The notes: generated from the letters alone by a model not told the origin. 63,098 nt of DNA from Bacillota bacterium (GCA_023415475.1 JAEZKL010000110.1:1-63098), one strand, 5' to 3'; positions 54,435-62,990 are shown, counted from the first letter of the stretch. Numbers and translations are program-made.

Positions 54435-54647
54435 TCATTTCTGTGGTGTTAATTGAATCGTAACACCTCCGCTTATATTGAGCTCGATATTTTCCCCTAG
54501 TTGAAGATTATTAAATGTTTCCTCCACAATATGATACAGCTTATTGATAAGCATACTTGAAACACGTAAAAAGTATTGTTTTACGGCCACAGATGAATAG
54601 TATTGGTTTCGCTGTATAAACGAGTACTGAAAATAATCCAGTATCAC
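54435..54647 (-). pseudogene. orphan frame, possibly the tail of a decayed gene
   Basis: A 70-codon minus-strand frame opens with GTG and no clear ribosome site. The same frame stays open for about 16 codons further upstream (DSIIPADRVWDFD...), reaching a stop without an ATG, so it looks like a 5'-truncated coding sequence. The C-terminus ENIELNISGGVTIQLTPQK is amphipathic and protein-like. I do not recognise it. It is also possible that it is not coding. Confidence 0.35.
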
Positions 54648-54735
54648 ATCAAAATCCCAAACCCGGTCTGCAGGAATTATTGAATCATGGTAACATTAGC
54701 TTAATATAATCATAAGATGCATTGAGGTGATTACG

Positions 54736-55035
54736 ATGATGAATAATCTACACTCCCATAATTATGGAGGGGCAACAACCTTTAACAGTGGACATTTCCA
54801 TTACTATTCAGGAGAAACCAGTGCAGATCCGGATGTTATTGGTCACTTTCATTATATGGAGGGACAAACGACATTAAGCGACGGTCACATTCACAATTAT
54901 ATGATACCTACCAGTCAGGCTATTTACGTACAGAATGGACATTATCATTACTTTAATGGTGAAACCAGTATTGCAAATATACCTAACCCTCATTCACATT
55001 ATTTGACTGGATATAATTCAATCCACATGGGATAA
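54736..55035 (+). CDS. YmaF-family His-rich small protein
   Basis: 99 residues built of about four repeats of the form GHxHYxxGxT (SGHFHYYSGETS, IGHFHYMEGQTT, DGHIHNYM, NGHYHYFNGETS, NPHSHYLTGYNS), typical of the YmaF family of unknown function. The regularly spaced His pairs suggest metal binding. AGGTGA precedes the ATG at 54736. No signal peptide. In spore formers such proteins are sometimes spore-associated, but nothing here shows it. Confidence 0.85.
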   Translation: MMNNLHSHNYGGATTFNSGHFHYYSGETSADPDVIGHFHYMEGQTTLSDGHIHNYMIPTSQAIYVQNGHYHYFNGETSIANIPNPHSHYLTGYNSIHMG

Positions 55036-55067
55036 GATGATAGATGCAAACTTATATTTGACGATAA

Positions 55068-55095
55068 AAAAGCTCATACTTTCGTATAAGCTTTT
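55068..55095 (+). terminator. terminator after the YmaF-like gene
   Basis: AAAAGCTCATAC and GTATAAGCTTTT pair with one mismatch and a TTTC loop. Confidence 0.7.
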
Positions 55096-55286
55096 CTTCG
55101 TCTACAGGAATATTTATTAATCTATAAAATAAATAACGAACATTGACTATTGGATATTAATTGTCGGTACAGTGTCAAAGAATTATGTTTTGCATATATA
55201 TAAAGTATATAAAAAGAAAAGAAGATGGATGAAATATTGAATAGAGTATTTTATACCATTGCTTTTACATGGTTATAGGAGTATAC

Positions 55287-55493
55287 ATGGATAATTTTAA
55301 TAACAATGAATTTGTTACTGGCCGTGATGATATGAGAAACGGTATGGACAGAAGACGCGATTTTGAGATGAGAGAAGAATTTCGGAGAAGAATGGATTTC
55401 GATCGAAGACAGGAAAGAGAAAGAAGAGAAGAGCATGACAGGAGACATGAGTTTGATTTAAGGTTTCCTTTTTGGTGGCTATTCTTTCGCTAA
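55287..55493 (+). CDS. small Arg/Glu-rich hypothetical protein with aromatic C-terminus
   Basis: 68 residues. AGGAG precedes the ATG at 55287. The middle is almost entirely charged (RRRDFEMREEFRRR and RRQERERREEHDRR), predicted a single highly basic/acidic helix, and the last eleven residues (LRFPFWWLFFR) are aromatic and hydrophobic, enough to touch a membrane but short for a helix. No family recognised. A conserved 3' element and terminator follow, shared with the small peptide gene at 61057. Confidence 0.65.
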   Translation: MDNFNNNEFVTGRDDMRNGMDRRRDFEMREEFRRRMDFDRRQERERREEHDRRHEFDLRFPFWWLFFR

Positions 55494-55515
55494 AAATTAA
55501 TAAGCTATTGAGGGT

Positions 55516-55565
55516 TCTTGTAACTAAGATTTTTAAGGCCCATCCTTTTGGATGGGCCTTTTCTG
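55516..55565 (+). terminator. terminator with conserved TTGTAAC lead-in (copy 1)
   Basis: AAGGCCCATCC-TTTT-GGATGGGCCTT (55535-55560) followed by TTC. It is preceded by GTTCTTGTAACTAAGATTTTT, nearly the same as the lead-in of the terminator at 61149-61172 behind another small-protein gene. Confidence 0.88.
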
Positions 55566-55585
55566 TCATACTATTTTTTATTAAT

Positions 55586-56824
55586 TTATCTGCAAAATTT
55601 CTTCCATCTATATGCGCATAAGAAACACACACAAGCTCCAAGCAGAGCAATTACCGCCCAGCTTGTTATCGTAAATTGCCATCCATAATTTTCAGAGAGC
55701 TTAGCAATGCCATAGCTTGACAAAGCGCTGCCAACATAAGTGAAAAAATTCATCATCCCGGAAATGTAAGCCACTTTTCCCGTATGTTCAAAACGGTTTG
55801 GTATCAAACCGACTAGTATCAAATTAACTCCGAACATACATCCTGTAATGATGGCGGCCAGAATGATTGATACTACTGCATGATAGGAAGAGAAAACCGA
55901 TAATGCAATGGATGCTGCGAAGCCGGTAAAGAATATGATAGCCGAACAGATTAATTCGTTTTTCAAATATCTTTTCTGTACATAAGCCGTAAGTTTTAAA
56001 AACAAAATACTAAAAACAGGTAATACTACAGTCGAGAAAATAGATACTGAGCTTTCAAGATGAAAGGTCTCAATTAAATAGGACGGCATCCATGTGGTAA
56101 CTCCATCTTTCAATGTGCCCTGTAAAATAATTGCCATGATAATGAAAATGAAGCCTGACGGTATGATAATACTTCTAATCGTGCTTCCTGATTTGATAGG
56201 GGAATTGATGGTTATTTCTTCTGTTTTACCATATTTATTAACATGCTGTTCTATTCTACTTGCTCCCCAGATCCAAAGGAACGAGATTAAGATTCCTATC
56301 ATCCCGGCAATCCAAAATACAGTTTTCCAACTTGATATACTAATGATAAGCGGTGATAAAAGATAGACTGCGATGGTCCCTAGCGAGCTTGCAATCATTA
56401 CTGTAACACATGCATTATTATAATCATCACGCTTTAGATAAGCGGATAATATTCGAACCATGGGCGGCCAAATCATGGCTTGAGCAAATCCATTCAAAAA
56501 CCAAATTACCGCCATTGCTTCTATATCACCTGTAACGGGCATTAATACGTTTAACACTGATGAGATTATCAATCCACCAAAAATCAACAGCTTAGGAGGC
56601 ATTCGGTCCCCTATATACCCGCTTATTAATTGCCCAATTCCATACGAAATGAAGCTTACCATAGTTACAATCGATGCGGTGGATTTTAATATTCCTTCTT
56701 CCTGAATAATTTCTGAAATTATTGCAGTATAATTGATTCGTGTGACATAACTAGTAAAATATACGATAAAACATAATGCTGTCAGGATATGAATCACTTT
56801 TGGTGCTACTATTTTTTGATTCAT
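55586..56824 (-). CDS. MFS transporter, organophosphate:phosphate antiporter (GlpT/UhpT-like)
   Basis: 412 residues, twelve membrane helices. The opening YFTSYVTRINYTAII, GYIGDRMPPK and WFLNGFAQAMIWPPMVRIL match the OPA family carrying glycerol-3-phosphate, hexose phosphates and related esters. Its ATG overlaps the stop of the phosphatase gene by four bases (ATGA), showing translational coupling. In the operon DeoR - phosphatase - transporter it would import a phosphorylated compound for the phosphatase. Confidence 0.85.
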   Translation of the reverse strand: MNQKIVAPKVIHILTALCFIVYFTSYVTRINYTAIISEIIQEEGILKSTASIVTMVSFISYGIGQLISGYIGDRMPPKLLIFGGLIISSVLNVLMPVTGDIEAMAVIWFLNGFAQAMIWPPMVRILSAYLKRDDYNNACVTVMIASSLGTIAVYLLSPLIISISSWKTVFWIAGMIGILISFLWIWGASRIEQHVNKYGKTEEITINSPIKSGSTIRSIIIPSGFIFIIMAIILQGTLKDGVTTWMPSYLIETFHLESSVSIFSTVVLPVFSILFLKLTAYVQKRYLKNELICSAIIFFTGFAASIALSVFSSYHAVVSIILAAIITGCMFGVNLILVGLIPNRFEHTGKVAYISGMMNFFTYVGSALSSYGIAKLSENYGWQFTITSWAVIALLGACVCFLCAYRWKKFCR

Positions 56825-57594
56825 AACAAACTAGTTCCTCGCCAATCCTCGTTCGCTTCAATTCCGACTAAAGTTGCTATTGTAGGTGCAATATCTATAA
56901 TATTAGCTGAGTCCATTTTTTCTGTATCAGCATTCGGTGAAACTCCGCTTATAATGATCGGAATATGCATATCCCTCGGATCATCGGTTCCATGACCGCA
57001 GTCATGACCACCGTGATCAGCTGTTACGATTATTTTATATGTATTTCCTACTGCATGGTATACTTTTTCAATACAATCCCAGGCATTATATACTTGTCTT
57101 TCATATTCCTTACTTTCCCAACCATAGTCATGTCCCACCGAATCGGTTTCACCTAAGTATAAAAACACAAAATCCGGCGAATACTCCGTTACATATTGAA
57201 GCGCTTTATCCGTTAACGAATCATCTGATTTCAGATAATGCTTATATCCAATAAAACAGCTATAGGCTAGCGAACCAGGCTGCGATAAATCTCTCAATTG
57301 TTCCCAATTATAGAAGAAGGCAGCTGTTTTATTGAATTTTTTCATCTGCTCTATCAATCCCTCCACCGGTCTGACTTGCGGGACATAGGTATTGGTTAGA
57401 ATTCCATGACGTTGTGGTGTGACGCTATGAAAAAGTGACATATGACAAGGAAGAGTTACAGATGGCATTACTGTTGTTGAATATAGATTTGATACACCAT
57501 CCTCCAACATTTTTTGAATCACCTTATGGGAACATGACTCTACCGCTTCAGAAGCCATCCCATCCACTAAAATTAATATAACCTTTTCACTCAT
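56821..57594 (-). CDS. alkaline-phosphatase-superfamily phosphodiesterase/phosphatase
   Basis: 257 residues, small for the family and without a signal peptide. Metal ligands are visible: ILILVDGM (Asp), MPSVTLPCHMSLFH (Thr nucleophile region), LGETDSVGHDYG (Asp, His) and VTADHGGHDCGHG (Asp-His, His). This resembles type I phosphodiesterase/nucleotide pyrophosphatase (NPP) enzymes. It is cytoplasmic by lack of a signal, so it acts on imported substrate. The ATG at 57594 follows AAAGGAG; the longer frame overlaps deoR. It overlaps the DeoR gene by eight bases and the transporter by four. Confidence 0.88.
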   Translation of the reverse strand: MSEKVILILVDGMASEAVESCSHKVIQKMLEDGVSNLYSTTVMPSVTLPCHMSLFHSVTPQRHGILTNTYVPQVRPVEGLIEQMKKFNKTAAFFYNWEQLRDLSQPGSLAYSCFIGYKHYLKSDDSLTDKALQYVTEYSPDFVFLYLGETDSVGHDYGWESKEYERQVYNAWDCIEKVYHAVGNTYKIIVTADHGGHDCGHGTDDPRDMHIPIIISGVSPNADTEKMDSANIIDIAPTIATLVGIEANEDWRGTSLL

Positions 57595-58372
57595 ATAAAA
57601 GCTCCTTTTCATTATTGTATAGTAAGATATTATTATTTTTATAAGTTCTATAGATATTTTCATCTAAATCGTCACTGGTTATATAGGTAAACGATGTATT
57701 TGTATTACAAATTTTTAATAATGCAGTTTTTTCAAATTTTGAGCTATCCGCCATAATAACAACTTGGTCAGCAATCTCAAGATATGCTTTTTGAATTGCT
57801 ACTGCCTCGGGTACAAAATCGCCTACTCCGTACTTCAGACTAATCGCAGACACAAAAAGAAATAATTTAGAGACATGTAATTTTTGAATTGTCTCCAGTG
57901 CTAATAGCCCATAAAACATATCTTCCTTCACTAGATATTCTCCACCGATAAGAATAACGTGAAAGCCTTCAATTCCTTTTAACATTTCAAAGTTTTTAAC
58001 AGAGTGAGTTATGATCGTCAGCCTTTTAAAATTCTTTATTAAAACCTGCACAAACTCAACTGCTGAGCTTCCGGCATCAATTGCTATAATGTCATCTTCT
58101 TTTACAAGATGTGCTGCAATTCTAGAAATCTGTTGCTTTTGCTCCTTGTTTTCAATTAGTCTCTGTGATAAGCTCGGATACTTATTCATATTTGATAAAG
58201 CAATTGCACCACCATGAACTCTCTGTAAGTGATTTTCGTTTTCTAAATATATAAGATCCCGTCGAATTGTTTCGGTTGAAGTATGTAATTCCTCAACCAA
58301 TTCTGATACTAATACAGAACCTTTTCGATTAATATGATCCAGAATTATAGAATACCTCTCATTCACAAACAT
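57587..58372 (-). CDS. DeoR-family transcriptional regulator
   Basis: 261 residues: N-terminal DeoR helix-turn-helix (RYSIILDHINRKGSVLVSELVEELHTSTETIRRDLIYLE) and a DeoRC sugar-phosphate sensor (IAIDAGSSAVEFVQ, LTIITHS, VILIGGEY, VVIMADSSKF). DeoR regulators usually sense phosphorylated sugars, consistent with an organophosphate transporter and phosphatase in the same operon. GGAGGTGG lies seven bases before the ATG at 58372. Confidence 0.93.
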   Translation of the reverse strand: MFVNERYSIILDHINRKGSVLVSELVEELHTSTETIRRDLIYLENENHLQRVHGGAIALSNMNKYPSLSQRLIENKEQKQQISRIAAHLVKEDDIIAIDAGSSAVEFVQVLIKNFKRLTIITHSVKNFEMLKGIEGFHVILIGGEYLVKEDMFYGLLALETIQKLHVSKLFLFVSAISLKYGVGDFVPEAVAIQKAYLEIADQVVIMADSSKFEKTALLKICNTNTSFTYITSDDLDENIYRTYKNNNILLYNNEKELLYE

Positions 58373-58555
58373 TCGCAACCACCTCCACACAATCACACAT
58401 TATCACACATTATTGCCAATGTCAAACAGAAATTCTTTATTAATTTATTTTGATTCAGCCGGCTGGTGTAATCAGCTAATCAACTAGGTATGGCGAAGCA
58501 TGATATGCTTTGTATCCCACTTTGTAGGCTATTCAATAGTCTCTTGGGTCAAAAG

Positions 58556-58583
58556 AAAAAGTCCGTACTTTCATACGAACTTT
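58556..58583 (-). terminator. terminator for the flavodoxin operon
   Basis: On the minus strand AAAGTTCGTA pairs with TACGGACTTT and is followed by TTCTTTTG. It lies about 33 bp past the flavodoxin stop. Confidence 0.7.
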
Positions 58584-58615
58584 ACTTTATAATAGGGACA
58601 ATGGATTTGAAGGAC

Positions 58616-59101
58616 TTATTCCTTGACAATCATTCGTCTTGCCAGATTCTCAATCTTTTCCTCAGATAGCCTGGAATAATCTTTATTAATACCTTTGAAT
58701 ATTCTAAGTATCAGTTTTGTTATGAAACTCAATTGATCTAAATGTAATTCACCACCGAGCGCTTCCTTATAAATTGCATGCTTATTTAGCTCTTCCGTAA
58801 ATGCAGAGGAGAATAACTTCTCTATAGCTATAGGATCTTGTTCTCCCGCACATAGGAATAACACCAATCTTTTGCTTTTGAGTATCTCAAGGTTCTGCTG
58901 TATAAAGGTCGATAACTCCTTTGGTAGCTTACCAACATAAATAGGTCCACCTAGAATAATTGTATCATAATGATGTAGGTCCGGCACTTTTTCAAATGCC
59001 AGATTTACTGCTTTTATCTCCTTTGCAGCCTTCAATTGGATCAGCTTTACTGCTTTTTCTGTACAGCCATATCTCGTTGTATAAATAATGATTTCCTTCA
59101 T
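58616..59101 (-). CDS. flavodoxin-domain protein
   Basis: 161 residues of the flavodoxin fold. IYTTRYGCTEKAV is the FMN phosphate loop, LGGPIYVGKLPKEL the isoalloxazine loop, FLCAGEQDP a later strand. Similar to menaquinone-dependent protoporphyrinogen oxidase-type (HemG-like) flavodoxins; in this anaerobe a generic electron-carrier role is likelier. It is third in the TetR-controlled flavin operon. Confidence 0.87.
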   Translation of the reverse strand: MKEIIIYTTRYGCTEKAVKLIQLKAAKEIKAVNLAFEKVPDLHHYDTIILGGPIYVGKLPKELSTFIQQNLEILKSKRLVLFLCAGEQDPIAIEKLFSSAFTEELNKHAIYKEALGGELHLDQLSFITKLILRIFKGINKDYSRLSEEKIENLARRMIVKE

Positions 59102-59157
59102 ATTAGTCCTTTCTATAATTTCTATTCATTTTGATTTTGCTAATATCGTATTCAAAT

Positions 59158-59613
59158 TCAATTCATCTCTGCTTTTTTGAGCGCATTTTCTAATGCTTTT
59201 AGATGAGTCTTAGAGGTTAGTGTTGCTCCGCTGATTGTATCAACCTGAAGCGTCTTTGACTCTCTCACTTTATCATATATATCCTCAATGCTTAATCCAC
59301 CCTTTAGCTCTGAAGGTTGACCATTGTTGTTAATCGCTCCCTTTAATATTTTGATATCAGAAATCTTACCTGAGGATATTGTCACCTTAACCTTAGTATC
59401 TCTGAAGTGATCCTTTTTTCCAATGAATTCACCTTCATAGGTACCATCACGGAGCTTTTTAAAATCTACATTGTTAATAGTGAGGTCCATGACTTCACGG
59501 CGTCCTGGTGCAGTAGATATGATCCCTGAAGCCATTACAACAACAAGTACACCTAAGATAACCAATATAAAAATCCACATCTTTCTTCTCCCCTTTCTTC
59601 TGATTTTATCCAT
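59158..59613 (-). CDS. membrane-anchored FMN-binding domain protein
   Basis: 151 residues: a basic N-terminus, one membrane helix (about 12-34) and an extracytoplasmic FMN_bind domain (about 50-148). Near the C-terminus DTISGATLTSK carries the SGAT-type motif whose Thr receives covalent FMN from an ApbE transferase. It starts within the last eight bases of the apbE fragment, so the two are coupled. Flavinylated proteins of this type carry electrons at the outer membrane face, often in extracellular electron transfer. Confidence 0.9.
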   Translation of the reverse strand: MDKIRRKGRRKMWIFILVILGVLVVVMASGIISTAPGRREVMDLTINNVDFKKLRDGTYEGEFIGKKDHFRDTKVKVTISSGKISDIKILKGAINNNGQPSELKGGLSIEDIYDKVRESKTLQVDTISGATLTSKTHLKALENALKKAEMN

Positions 59614-60100
59614 TATTATACATACCTCCTTTAATATATCTTATGAAACTGCCATTGTAGGATGATAGTGCAAGCTGGTGTTCCTTTATATTTCTATTAA
59701 GCTGACACCTGCTGTAGCTTGATACCGTTCCTTCAGATTGTGAGTAATGTAAACCTGTAGGTGATTCCTTAGGAGCCTCAGAACTATGTTTATAATCCCA
59801 AAGCTCTACTAAAGGGGCAACTGTAACATCAAACAATCCTTCCGATACCATGAAAAACTTCATGGCTTTGGCCATAACCTCATAAGTTTCTTGACTAACC
59901 TTTACAGCCTTTGCTCCTGCATACTTATTTACTTTACTAATCTCACTCTTTGGATTAAATCGACTTAGCTTATGTTCTAGTCTTATAACCTCAGCTTTTC
60001 CGGCCGTTAACGCTTGCCTTGCACATTTCCCGAATACCTTGTATTCAATCTCAGTACCTGTTCCATAGCTTATGGTTTCAATTGCCGTTGTCTCATGCAT
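59606..60100 (-). pseudogene. truncated ApbE (FAD:protein FMN transferase)
   Basis: 164 residues from the ATG at 60100 (GAGGG ahead), about half the usual 310-340. The first 110 residues are convincing ApbE: GTGTEIEYKVFGKCARQAL, EHKLSRFNPKSEISKVNKYAG, VSEGLFDVTVAPLVELWDYKHSSEAPKES. After that the frame becomes unfamiliar and stops, and the catalytic C-terminal part (DLGGIGKG, Asp/Thr metal site) is absent from the window. The FMN acceptor is next door, so another ApbE would be needed to flavinylate it. Called a remnant; a shortened functional protein is unlikely. Confidence 0.8.
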
Positions 60101-60121
60101 TCTTTCCCTCTTCCCAGTTGT

Positions 60122-60147
60122 TGAATGAATATTATATTTTTCATTCA
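60122..60147 (-). promoter_or_regulatory. TetR operator ahead of the apbE/FMN_bind/flavodoxin operon
   Basis: TGAATGAA-N10-TTCATTCA. The same arms and spacing occur at 60775-60800. On the minus strand a TATAAT lies inside the spacer with a weak TTAAAA 17 bases upstream, so a bound repressor would block the promoter. Confidence 0.75.
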
Positions 60148-60173
60148 TTTTATTTTTAAAATTTACTGTCCCA

Positions 60174-60761
60174 TCATTTCTGATTAGGACAGTCCGTCAG
60201 ACCTTTGATTACAAACTCCGTTATATAATTAATAACCTGAGGAAAATAATTGATCCCAATTTCATCTTTATGTGTTTCCACATTGATAATTGCAGCAAAA
60301 ATCGTCATAATCATTTTTTTATCAATATCACTGCGCATTTTTCCTTCCGACTGCCAATTTTCAATAATATCGAGAAAGTTATCATACAAAAAGTCAACAG
60401 CTTGTAATCCGTTTTCCTCACGAAAAAGCTTTTCAATTTTATCAAAGACATATTTATTATACCATTCCTTTAGGATAGGGTGGCTCTTGGTGCCCTCCAG
60501 ATTCAAAACCAGCATTTTCTGTATCACTTCCAATGGTTCTTGATTTAGATCCAAGGACTGCATACACTTCTTTTTAAGCTTAACATTCTCCTCCATGAAT
60601 ATATCCATAAATAGCTTTTCCTTAGAGGGGTAATAATTATAGAAGGTTCCTATCGCCATTCCGGCCTTCTTCATTATAGCTGATATATTTGTGTCCTTAA
60701 AGCCATAATCACTGAATAGCTCTTTCGCGCAATTGTATATTAGTAATCTCTTTTCTTCCAC
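60174..60761 (-). CDS. TetR-family repressor
   Basis: 195 residues from a GTG at 60761, eight bases after AGAGGTG; the longer frame to 60797 runs into the operator. N-terminal helix-turn-helix: LLIYNCAKELFSDYGFKDTNISAIMKKAGMAIGTFYNYYPSKEKLF. The C-terminal ligand domain is generic. Matching palindromes ahead of this gene and of the following apbE operon imply self-repression and control of the flavin operon. Confidence 0.9.
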   Translation of the reverse strand: MEEKRLLIYNCAKELFSDYGFKDTNISAIMKKAGMAIGTFYNYYPSKEKLFMDIFMEENVKLKKKCMQSLDLNQEPLEVIQKMLVLNLEGTKSHPILKEWYNKYVFDKIEKLFREENGLQAVDFLYDNFLDIIENWQSEGKMRSDIDKKMIMTIFAAIINVETHKDEIGINYFPQVINYITEFVIKGLTDCPNQK

Positions 60762-60774
60762 GTTTACACCTCTA

Positions 60775-60830
60775 TGAATGAATATTTTTATTTTCATTCA
60801 TATTTTACCAGCTATATATTATAATGTCAA
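60775..60830 (-). promoter_or_regulatory. tetR promoter with overlapping operator
   Basis: On the minus strand TTGACA (60825-60830), a 17-base spacer and TAAAAT (60802-60807) are followed directly by TGAATGAA-N10-TTCATTCA (60775-60800) at the expected transcription start. Confidence 0.8.
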
Positions 60831-60989
60831 TATGCTAAGGTCAAAACCCACTTTTATTGTTGTATGAGAGGGTTTGACTTGATGCAATAGCTGCTCGGGA
60901 CATACCTGTATAGCATATGCAACTACTTCCCTTTATTTTCTGGTATGCCCATATGCTAACTGGCTAACCATCATTTAAATATTACAATT

Positions 60990-61018
60990 TTGTTACATAT
61001 ATGTTACAATTCTATTGT
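60990..61018 (+). promoter_or_regulatory. candidate promoter of the small Cys peptide gene
   Basis: TTGTTA, 17 bases, TATTGT. GTTACA occurs twice in the same stretch, about 11 bp apart, as if bound by a regulator. Confidence 0.4.
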
Positions 61019-61056
61019 TCCTAAGAGATAGCAATATTTAAAAGGAGGCAAACATT

Positions 61057-61125
61057 ATGTGTTTTAAATTTAGTACATGTAATTTCAACGATTTATTAAA
61101 TCAGATATTAAAATACTGTAGATAA
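61057..61125 (+). CDS. 22-residue cysteine-containing peptide
   Basis: AAAGGAGG lies nine bases before an ATG; the frame begins MCFKFSTCNF, ends LKYCR and has Cys at 2, 8 and 21. It has its own candidate promoter and is followed at once by a conserved lead-in and a terminator, so it is a complete monocistronic unit in a region with no other gene. No family recognised. It could be a bioactive or regulatory peptide, or a leader with no gene after it. Confidence 0.5.
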   Translation: MCFKFSTCNFNDLLNQILKYCR

Positions 61126-61127
61126 GG

Positions 61128-61177
61128 TTTTTGTAACAAGGATTTTTCAGGCCCGTCCTTATGAACGGGCCTTTTTT
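61128..61177 (+). terminator. terminator with conserved TTGTAAC lead-in (copy 2)
   Basis: AGGCCCGT and ACGGGCCT (61149-61156, 61165-61172) end in TTTTTT. The preceding GTTTTTGTAACAAGGATTTTT matches the lead-in at 55516-55534. Confidence 0.9.
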
Positions 61178-61243
61178 GGTGGCTGATATAAACCAATACG
61201 TCCAATCCCGGTCAAACAATGGCCGTGAGCTCTGTATAAGTTT

Positions 61244-62809
61244 TTATTTGAAATACTTATCTAACCGGTACGAGGTCTCCAGAACTTCATTCAACAGTGT
61301 CTTTGCATTCTCCGCATCCATTGCATTCTTTTCACTGATAGCCGCAGCTTCCTGAGAGCTTGCGGTCACTTCCTCTGTGGTCGCTGAAATCTGACTTATG
61401 TTCTCAACGATAGTACGGTTCGCATTCGCGAGACTTACTAACATCTTATCAATATTACCGATATCCTCAGAAAGCATGGTAACATTCTCATTAATCTTAT
61501 TGAAGTTTTCAGACGCATCCGCAATCAACTCACTCTGATAATTCGAAGCATGAATGGTATCGTTCACCGTTTTCGTTGCTTCCTCCGCATAATTGTTCAG
61601 TTCCTGCAGGATCTTGGCAATATTCTCCGTAGAGGTCTTGGTCTGTTCTGCCAGCTTACGAATCTCATTGGCTACCACCGCAAAGCCTTTTCCTGCTTCC
61701 CCGGCTCTTGCACTTTCGATTGATGCATTTAGAGAAAGCAGGTTTGTCTGGTCAGTAATATTATTGATAATTTCTGCAATATCCTGAACTTCTTTCGTCT
61801 TCTCCTGCAGTCGTGACATTGAAGCAATCAAATTTTTATTCGTTAATGCAATTTGCTCCGACTCGCTTTTCAATCCGTTCATTACAACTAAACTGCTGCC
61901 TATTGAGGTACTTGACTCATTTGCAATCGAAACCATCTTCTTCGAACGATTCACCGTCTCATTAATGGAATTCTGGATCGACTGGGTCATCACATTCTGT
62001 TCCTGGATATTCACCGCTGTCTGCTGGGTACTTTGTGATATCTGGCTTACCGCCGTATTCACAATTTCTGTGGACTCTCCAAGCTCAACAACAATCGCAT
62101 TGGATGCTGTTGTATTCTTTTGGATTACTTCTGCGATAGCTAAGACATCCCCCAGAATTTCCTTCTGTTTATCATGTTCGTCGGAAATCGTTCCGACAAT
62201 ATCACAGTTGAACATCTTACCACGGGAGCCTGTTCTGACTACGGTGTAAAGAATGCATAACAGAATAATCAGCTCAAATATTTTATGAAGCATCTGTGTC
62301 TTTGCAATGTCACTTAATCCAACATAATCTAAGGTATGATTCATGTTGTAAAAATCATTGATCCATTTGATAATATGTACGACATTCGTAACAAAAGTAA
62401 TTAACGAAAATAACAGCAAACACTTTAGATCATAGAAAAGAATAGCCAGTATAAACAAAGCCACAACAGAAAATTGGAGAAATTCATTACTGCGGACAAG
62501 CAATGATATGATATATATGAATAAGTACATGTAAGTTACTATTTTATAGAACTTCTCAGACTTCTTATCCTTCAGATAGATTATCCAATTGGTTACCGTA
62601 AATAAGAAACTGGTTACAATGAGAAAGTATTGGGCACCTTTATCGATACCCCGGATTAATTCCATGATCGCAAAAATACTAATTATAATATAAAAAATAG
62701 TAATTCCGATAATAAGGGAACTGTTGCATGCAGCCGCTCGTTCCCTCGCGTCATTATATCTTCTGCCAATAAAAGTTTCATGATTCCCAAAAGAATTCTT
62801 TTCACTCAT
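61244..62809 (-). CDS. methyl-accepting chemotaxis protein with multi-helix membrane domain
   Basis: 521 residues. Six membrane helices (about 30-195) form the sensor with almost no extracytoplasmic domain, then a methyl-accepting signalling coiled coil with tip DQTNLLSLNASIESARAGEAGKGFAVVANEIRKLAEQ (about 355-395). Multi-helix receptors of this kind sense the membrane, energy state or hydrophobic ligands. No HAMP is evident. GGGGAA precedes the ATG. It is monocistronic. Confidence 0.92.
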   Translation of the reverse strand: MSEKNSFGNHETFIGRRYNDARERAAACNSSLIIGITIFYIIISIFAIMELIRGIDKGAQYFLIVTSFLFTVTNWIIYLKDKKSEKFYKIVTYMYLFIYIISLLVRSNEFLQFSVVALFILAILFYDLKCLLLFSLITFVTNVVHIIKWINDFYNMNHTLDYVGLSDIAKTQMLHKIFELIILLCILYTVVRTGSRGKMFNCDIVGTISDEHDKQKEILGDVLAIAEVIQKNTTASNAIVVELGESTEIVNTAVSQISQSTQQTAVNIQEQNVMTQSIQNSINETVNRSKKMVSIANESSTSIGSSLVVMNGLKSESEQIALTNKNLIASMSRLQEKTKEVQDIAEIINNITDQTNLLSLNASIESARAGEAGKGFAVVANEIRKLAEQTKTSTENIAKILQELNNYAEEATKTVNDTIHASNYQSELIADASENFNKINENVTMLSEDIGNIDKMLVSLANANRTIVENISQISATTEEVTASSQEAAAISEKNAMDAENAKTLLNEVLETSYRLDKYFK

Positions 62810-62970
62810 AATACGTTCCCCTTTAGTATCTAATTTTTTCTTTACTTTTATATAATAATTCCAAAATATCTGCTTCTATTATATTTAAAAGCATCTTTTT
62901 TTGCAATTTTATTTTGCTTCAAGCAAGGGAAGGTGATAAGCCCATCGAACAGATTTAATCTAGACGCAAA

Positions 62971-62990
62971 AAAGGGGCTGTTTCAAAATG
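62971..62990. repeat. left half of a GGCTGTTTCAAA-family hairpin
   Basis: AAAGGGGCTGTTTCAAAATG matches the left arm of the elements at 5025 and 35340; no right arm is seen before the window ends. The remaining 62810-63098 sequence contains no gene. Confidence 0.55.

Noticed and set aside
54435..54647. Intact small gene
   Set aside because: There is no ATG or ribosome site and the frame continues upstream to a stop; kept only as a possible remnant.
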